From Bog-793 sp963803025 (GTDB taxonomy: Bacteria; Actinomycetota; Acidimicrobiia; Acidimicrobiales; Bog-793): a DNA stretch of 64,000 nucleotides. The notes beneath the pieces were generated by a model. It searched no databases. It was not told where the DNA came from and saw only the letters and a program-made list of their open reading frames with translations. Location: NCBI GenBank assembly GCA_963803025.1, contig CAWDKZ010000009.1, forward strand, positions 1-64,000, written 5' to 3'. The translations under genes were made by a program, and so were the position numbers. Below are positions 44,332 through 52,932 of the stretch, piece after piece. How positions within the stretch are numbered: the first letter of the stretch is position 1; each line of letters opens with the position of its first letter.

Positions 44332-44560
44332 TGTGCCCGCGATCTTTGAACTTCCCCACTCACGATCAGTGAAATTCCCCACCCCGCGCCGGTGAGCTGA
44401 ACTATCCACCCGCGGTGGCGGGCCCCCTTCGAAGCTGGCAGCAACCAAGCCTCCAGCTCGAAGGGAGCCCTGCTCTGCATGCTCACACATGGGGAAGACG
44501 TGGAAGCACATGCACTGCGCCAACGGGGCTGGACGATCTCCGGCGCGAGCTCCTCGGAGA
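44332..44560 (+). pseudogene. IS21-family left end and truncated istA
   Basis: Two direct repeats, GATCTTTGAACTTCCCCAC (44341-44359) and GATCAGTGAAATTCCCCAC (44364-44382), form an IS21-like left end. At 44479 an ATG opens MLTHGEDVEAHALRQRGWTI, an IstA N-terminus that loses similarity after about 25 residues. The repeat-to-ATG spacing (about 140 bp) matches the intact IS21 at the window start. From 44561 to 44760 I see no gene. Confidence 0.55.
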
Positions 44561-44760
44561 GCAACAAGATCTCGTTCCAGAAGAGACTGTCACAGCAGCG
44601 GCATAGGCTTTTGTTGGAACCTGCGCCTCGAGCTATTTACACCGCGCGTGGGACGCCACCCGCGGGGTCAGGGACCCCGGTGAAGCAGTTTCCCTCCTTT
44701 CCGACCGGAGTTCAGCGGGTCAATCGCGAAAGCGCAGGCAGATGGGGGCGCGGCTGATCG

Positions 44761-45988
44761 GGTTTTAAGGGGTATCGGGTTAACTCCGCGGGCACAAGAT
44801 GGGGGGTCATACCCGGAGCCGATACTGGTGGCGTGAAGCGCGCGCCATGGAACGTCGAGGGCGACCCCCCGCTCGCTGGCTGCCACTACCCGGCGTCGTT
44901 CACCGAGTTCGCCAGCTGGTTCACCGATGAGCCCCATGCAGCGGCCTACATCGAGGTAGTGCGATTCCGTCACGGACTGGCGTGTGTCCGGTGCGGGTTG
45001 ATCGATGTGCGTCGGGGTTGTGACGGCGCCTTCTGGTGCGGGTTGTGCCGTCGTCGGTTCTCGGCCACCACCGGGACGCTGCTTGAGGCACCCATGTGCC
45101 ACTCGGGACGTGGCTTGCTGCCGCCTGGAGTTGACAAACACCAAGACCGGGGTGTCGGCCGTCAGCTTGTCGAGGTCGCTCGACCTCCGCTACGAAACCT
45201 CCTGGTACCTCCTGCACAAGCTGCGCGCAGCCATGAGCTTCGTCGGTCACGACCGGCTCCGCGGTGACGTCGAGCTCGATGAGACCTTCGTCGGCGGTTT
45301 CGCCGAAGGCACGGGCTCGGGCGGTGCGCACGCTCGTTCCAGCAACAAAACAACGGTGATCGTCGCAGCAGAACGGGCGGCGGAGACGACCATCGGTCGC
45401 ATCAGAATGGCGAGGAGTCTCGACTCCTCTGTCTTGTGCCTGGCTCGCTTCATCAGCGACAACGTCGAATCCGGAGCGATCCAGCACACCGACGGCTGGC
45501 CTTCGTATGAGCCCACGCTCAAGCTGCTCGCCCTCGAGGGACTCCGCTACGAACTCCGACCGGTCGCATGGGCAGCGCAGGTCACGCCCACGACTACCTG
45601 TTCGGCGTTCACCGGGCAGCTTCGCTCCTCAAGCGCTGGCTGCTCGGGCACCCACCAGGGATCGGTGAGCGCGCACCAGATCGATCACTACCTGGCGGAG
45701 TTCGTCTTCCGCTTCAACCGCAGGGCTTCGAGAAGCCGAGGTCTGTTGTTCTGGCGCCTTGTCTGCGCGCTCGTGGAGACGAAATGGGTTGGACAGGATG
45801 AGGTCGCCGCTCGGAAAGCCGAGTTGGTTGCGTCCGACTGCCAACTCGCACTCGAAATCGACCGGTACGTCGCAGGTCGATCGCGTCGCTACCGCGCCAA
45901 GCAGGCGGCCAAGTTCACAAGGGGCATCCCATTGGGTTGACCACCACATCTTGGGCCCGCGCAGTTAACCCGATACCCCTTAAAAACC
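44761..45988 (+). mobile_element. IS1595-family insertion sequence
   Basis: Long terminal inverted repeats are visible: TTTTAAGGGGTATCGGGTTA at 44763 onwards, and the complementary TAACCCGATACCCCTTAAAA ending at about 45984, with pairing extending to about 38 bp. The single transposase gene inside is frameshifted, so the element is not autonomous as sequenced. Confidence 0.8.
44833..45940 (+). pseudogene. IS1595-family (ISXO2-like) transposase, multiple frameshifts
   Basis: The start encodes a zinc-ribbon region with Cys pairs (CVRCGLIDVRRGCDGAFWCG, LCRRRFSATTGT). A shift near 45105 moves to the frame with LTNTKTGVSAVSLSRSLDLR, DVELDETFVGGFAE (first catalytic Asp) and SGAIQHTDGWPSYEP (second). 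Between about 45565 and 45650 the correct reading, AHDYLFGVHRAASLLKRWLL, is in yet another frame. The first frame then returns with AHQIDHYLAEFVFRFNRRAS. At least three indels are needed to restore it. Confidence 0.78.
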
Positions 45989-46571
45989 GTCTCATCGCGA
46001 CGTCGTGACCAGGAGCTTCATCCGTGAGCCGCCGAAGTCCGGTCAGGCAACGCGACGAAGGAGAACGGCAGAGCGACAGGCGGCATGACGCTCGGGCGAG
46101 TGCGATTTACATGGGCGTGCGGACTTGACCGCGTGCAAGCATCTGGTGCGAGAGCGCTTCGAGCGCTCCGGCATGCGCTGGTCACCCGCCATGGCCGAAG
46201 CGATGCTCAAGTTGCGTGCTGTCTACCTCTCAGCTCAGGCGACTTCGATTCCTACCGGGAGTTCCATGCCCGGCGGGATCAGGAGAGATTGCATCCGAAG
46301 GGTTCCTGGCGGGTCGTCCGAAAATAGCCACACCCAACTCATTACAACGGCCACCGTCCACACCAGAGTCGGGAACAGCGGTCGCCCATCCACGATCCCG
46401 GTCAGGTGATCGACTTGACTGCCGCGATCCGCCGACGACAGGTACTCGGCGGTTTGATCAACGAGTATCGCCGAGCTGTATGAGGCTCGTGCACAACCGG
46501 CCCGTGCGAAGGGGTTCTGGCACGACACAGATGACGCCGCCGCCCCGGAACGTGGTCTGCCGACGTGTTGC
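45989..46571. other. IS scar region without intact genes
   Basis: It holds the ISKra4-like remnant (46125-46327) and a short C-terminal frame, DPGQVIDLTAAIRRRQVLGG then LINEYRRAV and a stop at 46483, which looks like the tail of another transposase-type ORF. No complete gene is present. Confidence 0.45.
46125..46327 (+). pseudogene. ISKra4-family transposase C-terminal remnant
   Basis: The frame from 46125 reads CKHLVRERFERSGMRWSPAM and AEAMLKLRAVYLS. After a shift near 46230 the other frame continues GDFDSYREFHARRDQERLHP and KGSWRVVRK to the stop at 46327. The RW....AEA.L.LRA...S.DF..Y pattern is the ISKra4 C-terminus. Confidence 0.6.
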
Positions 46572-47558
46572 TCACTTGTGATCGAGGAAGTCCTCGATGT
46601 ACGTGCGTATGATCGTCTCGACATCGCCGTCGCGCGCCAAGCCGAGCGCCGTCGCGCGCTCGAAGGACGAGTGCTTCGCCCATCCGCGAAAGATCCCCAC
46701 AATGGTCGGATCGGGCCGGATGTGGATCGGCCCGAGGGGCCGATCGGTGGCCCGCCGTAGAGCCGTGATCATTTCCTCGGCAGTGACGTCGATCGCGGGC
46801 AAGTTGAGCGCGCGATCGGCACCGAGCACTTCGCCGGCCACCTCGTGAACGCGCACGAGGTTCTCCACGACCGTGCGGTAGCCGGACAGCGGGACGCTCG
46901 TTCCCGCATCGACTGGCACGACGCACTCGTCCCCGTTCAACGGCTCACGGAAGACGCCACTCACCCACGACGACGCGGCCGCGTTGGGGCGACCGGGTCG
47001 AATGACGACGGTCGGAAGTCGGGCCGAGCGGCCGTCGAGGAAGCCCTTGCGCGTGTAGTCGTTCACGAGCAGCTCGCATATTGCCTTCGTGGCGCCGTAC
47101 GTCGTTCCGGGTGTGAGCTTCGTCGAATCAGAGACGGTGCCAGCGACTGCAGCGCCGCCGAAGGCCGCGATGCTGCTTGAGAAGACGAGGCGAGGCCGCG
47201 AGGGCCGAGCCCTGCACGCTTCGAGCACCGCTCTTGTGCCGTCGAGGTTCGTCGACAGCGCACCATCGAAGTCGAGCTCGCAACCCCCACTCACCATCGA
47301 CGCGAGGTGGAACACGCTGACATCGTCCCGGTCGATGATCGAGCGGACAAGTTCGCCGTCGGCGACGTTGCCCACCACGACCGTCGCTCTATCGCCTAGA
47401 TCGCGGAGTGACTCGAGTGGCGCGACCACATCGAAAAGAACAAGACTGTCGATAGGCTCAATCGTTCCCGAGGGACCGGTGAGCCCATCTCGATCGAGCA
47501 GGTTGCGGGCTAGCGTCATGCCGAGGAAGCCCGTGCCCCCGGTGACGATGACCTTCAT
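46572..47558 (-). CDS. denD: D-erythronate dehydrogenase (DenD-like SDR)
   Basis: An extended short-chain dehydrogenase of 328 aa. The NAD motif is VIVTGGTGFLGMTLA and the catalytic Tyr-Lys pair is TTYGATKAICELL. The regions FHLASMVSGGCELDFDGALS, RLPTVVIRPGRPNAAASSWV and FREPLNGDECVVPV match the DenD group, which oxidises D-erythronate in the four-carbon acid-sugar pathway (established for DenD). ATG 47558 is preferred over an upstream Met because it starts the Rossmann fold and has AAGG upstream. OtnC/OtnK partners are not in the window. It is isolated by IS remnants on both sides. Confidence 0.8.
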   Translation of the reverse strand: MKVIVTGGTGFLGMTLARNLLDRDGLTGPSGTIEPIDSLVLFDVVAPLESLRDLGDRATVVVGNVADGELVRSIIDRDDVSVFHLASMVSGGCELDFDGALSTNLDGTRAVLEACRARPSRPRLVFSSSIAAFGGAAVAGTVSDSTKLTPGTTYGATKAICELLVNDYTRKGFLDGRSARLPTVVIRPGRPNAAASSWVSGVFREPLNGDECVVPVDAGTSVPLSGYRTVVENLVRVHEVAGEVLGADRALNLPAIDVTAEEMITALRRATDRPLGPIHIRPDPTIVGIFRGWAKHSSFERATALGLARDGDVETIIRTYIEDFLDHK

Positions 47559-47644
47559 CCGACGTACCTTGGCACTAACACGATTACCGATGGTACCCGC
47601 AGACGAGAGAGCCCTGCTCCCGCTCGTCGACATGCTCCGGCACG

Positions 47645-47740
47645 ACAAACTACCCTCACCCCGCCTTTGCCAGGTATTCGCGCACAGTGCTCGCCGCGAC
47701 GTTCAGCGCCCCGCCGATTTGCCGTGAGCTGCCGCCGATT
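47645..47740 (-). pseudogene. HTH fragment of an IS21-type IstA
   Basis: The minus strand reads RRIGGSSRQIGGALNVAAST then VREYLAKAG and a stop near 47656. It is homologous to the fragment at 7035-7145. It abuts the left end of the large nested IS3 element. Confidence 0.4.
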
Positions 47741-47764
47741 CTCCGGACAGGTTGGCTGAGGTGA

Positions 47765-48302
47765 TTATGCCGCGATCGCGGCGTTGGTGTGTCGTGTTTC
47801 GAACTCGACGGGGCTGAGGTTGCCGATCGAAGAGTGGCGCCTCCTCGGGTTGTAGAAGGCCTCGATGTACTCGAAGATCGCCGAGGCCAGCTCGGCTCGG
47901 GTCTGCCAGCGCCTGCGGTCGAGGAGCTCGAGCTGGAGCGTGCCGAAGAATCTCTCGGCCATCGCGTTGTCGAGCGCGTCGCCGACGCTGCCCATCGAGC
48001 CCAAGATGCCGGCATCGCGGAGCCGGCGACCGAAGGCCCAGCTCGTGTAGGTGGAGCCGTGGTCCGTGTGCATCACCGTGCCGGGATCGCGGTCGTGACG
48101 CCGCCAGATCGCCATCTGCAGGGCGTCGACGACGAGCTCGGCACGGAGCTGGTTCGCGATCGACCAGCCGACGACACGCCGTGAGTACGCGTCGATCACC
48201 GTCGCCAGGTAGACCTTGCCCTCCGCCGTCGGATGTTCCGTCACGTCACCAACCCAGAGTGCGTCGGGCCGGTCGACGGCGAACCGCCTGTTCACGAGGT
48301 CG
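47765..48302 (-). pseudogene. IS3 OrfB, C-terminal catalytic part
   Basis: It encodes DLVNRRFAVDRPDALWVGDV with the first catalytic Asp, VMHTDHGSTYTSWAFG with the second, and DNAMAERFFGTLQLELLDRR with the Glu. The remainder is NPRRRHSSIGNLSPVEFETR. It is separated from its N-terminal half (50263-50624) by the IS1634 copy. Confidence 0.85.
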
Positions 48303-48307
48303 TCGGA

Positions 48308-50262
48308 CCGGAGTTCAGCGTCTAACCCCCCGATTGAACGCTTCTCGAGACGACCATAAACCACTGATCAGGAAGTTCGCCTCGCCAGGTCCCCGGTTCG
48401 TCAGGGAAATGTAGGGGCGACATATCCGTGATTGGCGCTGCCGTTTGCAGTATTGTTCTGTGTGATGTACGTGAAGCGGACGGTGCGCAGGCGAGGCGAC
48501 AAAGAGTACACGTACCTGTCGCTCGTCGAAGCCGTGCGCGTGGACGGCAAGAACACCCAGCGGGAGCTGTTCCGCTTGGGCGAGGTCGGTGAGCTCGAGC
48601 GCACCGGACAGCTCGACCGCATCGTCGCCGCGCTCTCGAGCTACACGGACAAGCACTGGGTGGCGTCCGACGAGCTGGAGGGAGCGGGTGCTCCTTCCTA
48701 TGGTGCCGTTGCGGCGATCGCTTCTTACTTCGACCGCGCCGGTCTTCGCACCCACTTCGCAGCCCTCGGTGACAAGCGCCGCCACCAGCACCTCGCCGAC
48801 ACGGTGTTCGTGATGGTGGCGAACCGGCTCTTGGATCCCGCCTCCAAGCGCCGCACCATTCTCGAATGGCTCTCCCAGGTCGCGCTGCCCGACGGTGTCT
48901 CCGCCCCGCTCCTCGACCAGTGCTACCGCGCCCTCGACGTGATCGCCGAGCAAAAGGAAGCGACCGAGGAGGTCCTCTACCGGCGGCTGACGGACCTGTC
49001 GAACCTGGACCTCCGCCTCGCCCTCTACGACTTGACCTCGACGTATCTCGAGACGAGCTGTGGGCCCTCCGAGGATTTCTCCTCCCGTGCCTACGGCTAC
49101 AGCCGTGACAAGAGGGGCGACCGCCCCCAGGTCGTGATCGGCCTGCTCGTCACCGGGAACGGGATCCCGATCGCCCACTACGTCTTTCCCGGCAACACGC
49201 GGGACTCGACGACGCTCCGACACGTGATGGCGGACTATCAAGCGCGATTCGGCGTCGGGAAGATCGCCCTCGTGGCTGACCGCGGCCTCATCTCCGAGCA
49301 GAACCTCGCCGATGTCGCGGCAGCTGGCTTCGACCACGTGCTGGCGACGCGGCTCCACCACGACGAGGACGTCGCGGCAGTCCTTGAGGAAGCAGTGGCG
49401 ACAAGCGAGGGCGGCTGGACAAGCGTGCCGGGCGCCGAAGGCACCTCCTGTTGCGAGGTGATGCGATCCGGCCGGCGCTTCGTCGTGGTGTTCTCCGAGA
49501 AACGCAAGTCGCGAGACGACCGCCGAAGAGAAGAGCTCCTCGCCAGGACCGAGCAGAAGCTCATCACGCTCGCCGATCGCGTCCGGGCGGGAAAGCTCGT
49601 CGACCCGGCGAAGATCGGCGCCGCCGCGGACCGCATCCTGCGGGACTCGGGCGTGACGCGGTGCTTTGCCGTGACGATCCGACACGGCGTCTTTTCCTGG
49701 CGCTTCGACGAGGAGGCGCTCTCCTATGAGGAGAAGCTCCTCGCCGGTCGCTACGTGCTCACGACGTCGCTGAAGCCCGAGCAGGCGTCGGTGACCGACA
49801 TCGTGCGGCACTACAAGATGCTCCAGAACGTCGAGCGCAGATTCCGCGTGATGAAGGACTTCCTCGGCCTTCGTCCCGTCCACCACCGGACAGAAGAGCG
49901 TGTCCGCGCCCACATCGCCCTGTGCGTGATCGCCGCGGTGATCGAGGCGGTGATGGGCGACGATCTCGCAGCCGCTCAGCTGAAAGATCCCGATCTGCCC
50001 GAACAGACGATGACACCGTGCCGGGCCCTCGCCGAGCTCGGGAAGATCCGCCGGCACCACCTCCACGCCGGACGCGACATCGAGCTCGTCGACCGGCCGG
50101 ACAAACTGCAGCGCCAGATCCTCGACGCGTTCCGTGTCGAGGACTCGACCTGGGGAAGAGCCAAACTCTTCTGAGCAGCCCCTGCGCGTGACGCGTAGGG
50201 GAAACAACTGTCTGTCGTGCCGCCGCTACCAGCACATTCGCGAAACAGACGCTGAACTCCGG
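48308..50262 (+). mobile_element. IS1634-family insertion sequence, copy 2, complete
   Basis: Perfect 16-bp terminal inverted repeats, CCGGAGTTCAGCGTCT (48308-48323) and AGACGCTGAACTCCGG (50247-50262), are flanked by the 5-bp target duplication TCGGA (48303-48307 and 50263-50267). The length is 1955 bp. It interrupts the IS3 orfB gene and carries one intact transposase, so it is probably a recent insertion. Confidence 0.92.
48465..50174 (+). CDS. IS1634-family transposase
   Basis: A 569-aa DDE transposase. The N-terminus is MYVKRTVRRRGDKEYTYLSL. Catalytic regions are LALYDLTSTYLETSC, IALVADRGLISEQNLADVAA and LQNVERRFRVMKDFLGLRPV. Start ATG 48465 gives the usual IS1634 N-terminus; the open frame extends 33 bp further upstream without a better start. 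It is full length. Confidence 0.92.
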   Translation: MYVKRTVRRRGDKEYTYLSLVEAVRVDGKNTQRELFRLGEVGELERTGQLDRIVAALSSYTDKHWVASDELEGAGAPSYGAVAAIASYFDRAGLRTHFAALGDKRRHQHLADTVFVMVANRLLDPASKRRTILEWLSQVALPDGVSAPLLDQCYRALDVIAEQKEATEEVLYRRLTDLSNLDLRLALYDLTSTYLETSCGPSEDFSSRAYGYSRDKRGDRPQVVIGLLVTGNGIPIAHYVFPGNTRDSTTLRHVMADYQARFGVGKIALVADRGLISEQNLADVAAAGFDHVLATRLHHDEDVAAVLEEAVATSEGGWTSVPGAEGTSCCEVMRSGRRFVVVFSEKRKSRDDRRREELLARTEQKLITLADRVRAGKLVDPAKIGAAADRILRDSGVTRCFAVTIRHGVFSWRFDEEALSYEEKLLAGRYVLTTSLKPEQASVTDIVRHYKMLQNVERRFRVMKDFLGLRPVHHRTEERVRAHIALCVIAAVIEAVMGDDLAAAQLKDPDLPEQTMTPCRALAELGKIRRHHLHAGRDIELVDRPDKLQRQILDAFRVEDSTWGRAKLF

Positions 50263-50624
50263 TCGGAGAGATCAGCCCGGGGGTCGCGCCGCGTCGTCCA
50301 GTGCTTCTTGCGGCGATAGACGCCCTCGATGCCGGCATTACGCATCAGGCGTTCGACGCGACGGATGCCCACGTGGATCCCCTCACCGAGGCGGAGCTCG
50401 GCATGCACGCGCCGCGACCCATAGGTGCCGCGGGACTGGGCATGGATCTCGGTGATCACGCCGGTGAGCACCTCGTTCGCCGTCGTCCGGGGAGCGGGGT
50501 GCTCACGTCGCTCGCGCCAGTCGTAGTAGCCCGATGTCGAGACCCCGAAGACCCGGCAGAGCACCATGACTGGATAGTTGGCCTTCTCCGCCTCGATGAA
50601 GGCGAAGGTCAGCGCGAGCGGTAG
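50263..50624 (-). pseudogene. IS3 OrfB, N-terminal part
   Basis: The frame reads YPVMVLCRVFGVSTSGYYDW, GVITEIHAQSRGTYGSRRVH and RVERLMRNAGIEGVYRRKKH, the HTH_21-type region before the DDE domain. It ends at TTRRDPRADLSD, where the IS1634 element inserted. Confidence 0.85.
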
Positions 50625-50788
50625 TTGCTCTCGTTGGCAAGCAAGGCCGCGGCTTTTCCCAGGATCTCCTTCTCCATGCGGAGCACCCGGTTCTCACGCC
50701 GGAGCTGGGTGAGCTCCTTGCGTTCGTCGGTCGTCAGACCCTCGCGACGTCCCTCGTCGACATCGGCCTGGTGCAGCCAGTTCCTTAG
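50609..50788 (-). pseudogene. IS3 OrfA, C-terminal part
   Basis: It encodes RNWLHQADVDEGRREGLTTD and LTQLRRENRVLRMEKEILGK, the end of the helix-turn-helix and the leucine zipper. The IS5-type insertion at 50789 removes the N-terminal part, which reappears at 52386-52496. Confidence 0.85.
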
Positions 50789-50842
50789 AGCGCGCGCCAA
50801 TAGGCGCACCGTTGAACCCTGTTCGGCCATAGGTCTTCCTCG

Positions 50843-51424
50843 TTAGCGAGCAGCTACGAGCAGGCCTGACGGTGTCGTGTTGTTGCCGTTCGCGACAGCG
50901 ATCGCTCGTGCCAGAGCTGAGATCATGAGCGCGGATCGAACCTGATTCAGGTCCATCACCGCGACCGCCGCAACCTTGGGGTCGATGCGGCCAGCATCGC
51001 GTTCGACAAGGGCTGCTCGAGCAAGGTCCAGCCGGTGCTGGGGTGTGTCGACGAGCGCCACCGCTTTGTCGAGAATCTCGTCGAGGTGCTCGTAGTCACC
51101 ATCGTCGAAGGCGTGTCGAACTCGTGCGATCTCGGGGGTCTCGAGCGCGGGAAGGGCAACCTGTAAGGAAACGTCGAGCTCGGGAAGGCGGATCATCTCG
51201 TGCACGAGGTCTTCGAACTCCTCGCGATCGACGCCACCGTCGCGAAGCGCCGAGATGACCTCGAGGCGGAGTTTCGCGAGAACAGCACGCGGCTTGTTTG
51301 CTTCAGCGCTGCCTGAGACGGCGAAACAGCAGCGCTTGGCCTTGAGCCCACTTCCACAAGAACAGGGGTCGTTGCGACCGAGCTTCACGAGTGGGGACCT
51401 CCTCTCTCGCCCATCGTCTCCCAA
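50843..51424 (-). CDS. SEC-C motif protein carried inside the IS5-family element
   Basis: A 193-aa protein whose N-terminus has a SEC-C zinc motif, LGRNDPCSCGSGLKAKRCC (about residues 14-32). The rest is helical (REEFEDLVHEMIRLPELDVS, DDGDYEHLDEILDKAVALVD). SEC-C motifs occur at the SecA C-terminus and in many small proteins as protein-binding zinc modules. It is transcribed opposite to the transposase, from a start 102 bp from the transposase ATG. Its presence between the IS ends makes it a passenger. Function unknown. Confidence 0.85.
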   Translation of the reverse strand: MGDDGRERRSPLVKLGRNDPCSCGSGLKAKRCCFAVSGSAEANKPRAVLAKLRLEVISALRDGGVDREEFEDLVHEMIRLPELDVSLQVALPALETPEIARVRHAFDDGDYEHLDEILDKAVALVDTPQHRLDLARAALVERDAGRIDPKVAAVAVMDLNQVRSALMISALARAIAVANGNNTTPSGLLVAAR

Positions 51425-51526
51425 GCACAGACGGAGGTGGTGGATGGAGAGGGTCCACCGGTTCTCGGGATGGCCCGGAGATGATCCGGGTACTCAATCC
51501 CACCCCGAGAACCTGATGGAGGTCCC

Positions 51527-52369
51527 ATGCTCGCGCTCAGTCCCCGCGTCGTCGAGGTCGTCTGGCAAGCTGTTTCGCCGCTCCTGCCCAGACACGACGA
51601 CCGCCACCCCCTCGGCTGTCACCGGCCGCGCCTCTCTGACCGGGACTGTTTCGAGGCGATCCTGTTCCGCCTGGTCACGGGGTGCTCCTGGGACGTCGCG
51701 GGACGCCTCGGTAAGGGTGGCGAGACGACCCTTCGACGACGGCGCGACGAGTGGATCGCGGCAGGCGTGTTCGAGATCCTCGTCGATGAGGCGATCTCCG
51801 CCTATGACCGAATCGTTGGTCTCGATTTGTCCGAGGTCTCGATCGACGGCTCGATGCACAAGGCTCCCTGCGGTGGTGAGGGCACCGGGCCCAACCCGAC
51901 CGATCGCGGCAAGACCGGATGGAAGTGGTCGATCGCCACCGAGAGAAACGGCATCCCGATCGGTTGGACGACCGACGGGGCCAACCGCAACGACTGCGCG
52001 TTGTTGCCGGCGACGCTCGAATCGGTGGCAGCTCGAGGCTTGCTCGATGAGATCGAGACGTTGCACCTCGACCTCGGCTATGACAGCGGGGTCGTTCGTC
52101 GCCAGGTCGAAGATGCCGGAATCGATGACCTCGTCTGTGCGAAGAAACGGCCGATCGGCACGGCCGGTGGTTCGAAGCGGCACCTCCCACTTGGAATGAG
52201 ATGGCCGGTCGAGCGGACGAACTCGTGGCTCTCGAACTTCGGCCAGCTCCGACGCTCGACCGATCGCTACGTGACACAGCGCATTGCTGCGCTGTGTCTG
52301 GCGATCACGCTCGTCATCACGGTGAAGCTCGTCAAATGGCAGCGCCGTTGGCAACCAGTCTGCGCCTAA
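51527..52369 (+). CDS. IS5-family transposase
   Basis: A 280-aa DDE_Tnp_1-type transposase (DUF4096-like N-terminus: RPRLSDRDCFEAILFRLVTG with CSWDVAGRLG). Catalytic motifs are EVSIDGSMHKAPCGGEGTGP (Asp), LHLDLGYDSGVVR (Asp) and MRWPVERTNSWLSNFGQLRR (Glu). The frame is intact and stops 11 bp before the element end. Confidence 0.9.
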   Translation: MLALSPRVVEVVWQAVSPLLPRHDDRHPLGCHRPRLSDRDCFEAILFRLVTGCSWDVAGRLGKGGETTLRRRRDEWIAAGVFEILVDEAISAYDRIVGLDLSEVSIDGSMHKAPCGGEGTGPNPTDRGKTGWKWSIATERNGIPIGWTTDGANRNDCALLPATLESVAARGLLDEIETLHLDLGYDSGVVRRQVEDAGIDDLVCAKKRPIGTAGGSKRHLPLGMRWPVERTNSWLSNFGQLRRSTDRYVTQRIAALCLAITLVITVKLVKWQRRWQPVCA

Positions 52370-52385
52370 TGGCGCGCGCTCTTAG

Positions 52386-52496
52386 GCAGCTCTCGGAGAT
52401 CCCGAGGTCCTCGGCGATCTTCGCGATGGGCTTCGCACGCTCACGGGCGAGCTCGACGGCACGACGGTGGAACTCCGGTGGGTGGGGACGTGGCAT
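52386..52496 (-). pseudogene. IS3 OrfA, N-terminal part
   Basis: ATG 52496, with GGAGAGGAG upstream, opens MPRPHPPEFHRRAVELARER, then AKPIAKIAEDLGISESCLR. This is the typical IS3 OrfA helix-turn-helix. It runs into the target-site duplication of the IS5-type element. Confidence 0.85.
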
Positions 52497-52651
52497 CCGG
52501 ACTCCTCTCCGAGCTGGGTAACGCCCAACTCAGGGTAGGTGTCCGTCAAATCAGCGGCAGCTCAACCGCGACTGAAGCGGTGTCCTGTTGCACCGCTTTC
52601 AAGAGGCAACCCAGTGCAGACTAAGTGATCGTGATCGAGGACAATGAACCC

Positions 52652-52711
52652 ATGAGCGAACTGACCACGACGGAAGCGGCTCGTTTACTCCGCGCACTTC
52701 CCAAACTGTAG
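52652..52711 (+). pseudogene. N-terminal stump of an excisionase-type HTH gene
   Basis: ATG 52652 opens MSELTTTEAARLLRALPKL and then a stop at 52709. The TTTEAARLL start is typical of MerR/Xis-like binding proteins. Only 19 codons remain. Confidence 0.35.
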
Positions 52712-52932
52712 GTAGCTGGCGACCCTGCACTTGACAAACCGGGCGACAGCCCGTGGCCCTCTGACCGCCACGTTCTCTCCTACCACCCCGCCCCTTCGCC
52801 GCCGCGTGGGCGAACGTGGGCGCCTGTGTGCCGGCCCTGTAGCTTCCCGCCCTAAGCGCTGTGCCCCGCCTGCTGGGGCCCGGCTGAGGCCGTAGCCTCA
52901 AGCCCTCCCGTAGGCCCCTCCTCGCCCTCAAA

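Larger units (their letters stand above)
50789..52380. mobile_element. IS5-family element with a passenger gene, complete
   Basis: The terminal repeats AGCGCGCGCCAATAGGCGCA (50789-50808) and TGCGCCTAATGGCGCGCGCT (52361-52380) match at 19 of 20 positions. Both are flanked by the 5-bp target duplication CTTAG (50784-50788 and 52381-52385). The 1592-bp element contains a transposase on the + strand and an unrelated SEC-C gene on the minus strand. It interrupts IS3 orfA precisely. Confidence 0.92.
47741..52548 (-). mobile_element. IS3-family element split by two later insertions
   Basis: The right tip is GTGTCCGTCA, ending at 52548 (its complement is TGACGGACAC); the left tip, near CGGACAGGTTGG at 47744, is a poor partner. 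Removing the inserted elements and one target copy of each joins the pieces exactly. SESCLR joins NWLHQADVDEG across the IS5-type insertion (orfA). Near DLSD, the sequence joins DDLVNRRF across the IS1634 insertion (orfB). The original element was about 1.25 kb. Confidence 0.8.

Noticed and set aside
48315..50207. A 630-codon antisense frame over the IS1634 transposase
   Set aside because: It is an antisense shadow with no recognisable domain; the forward frame is a complete DDE transposase between exact inverted repeats.
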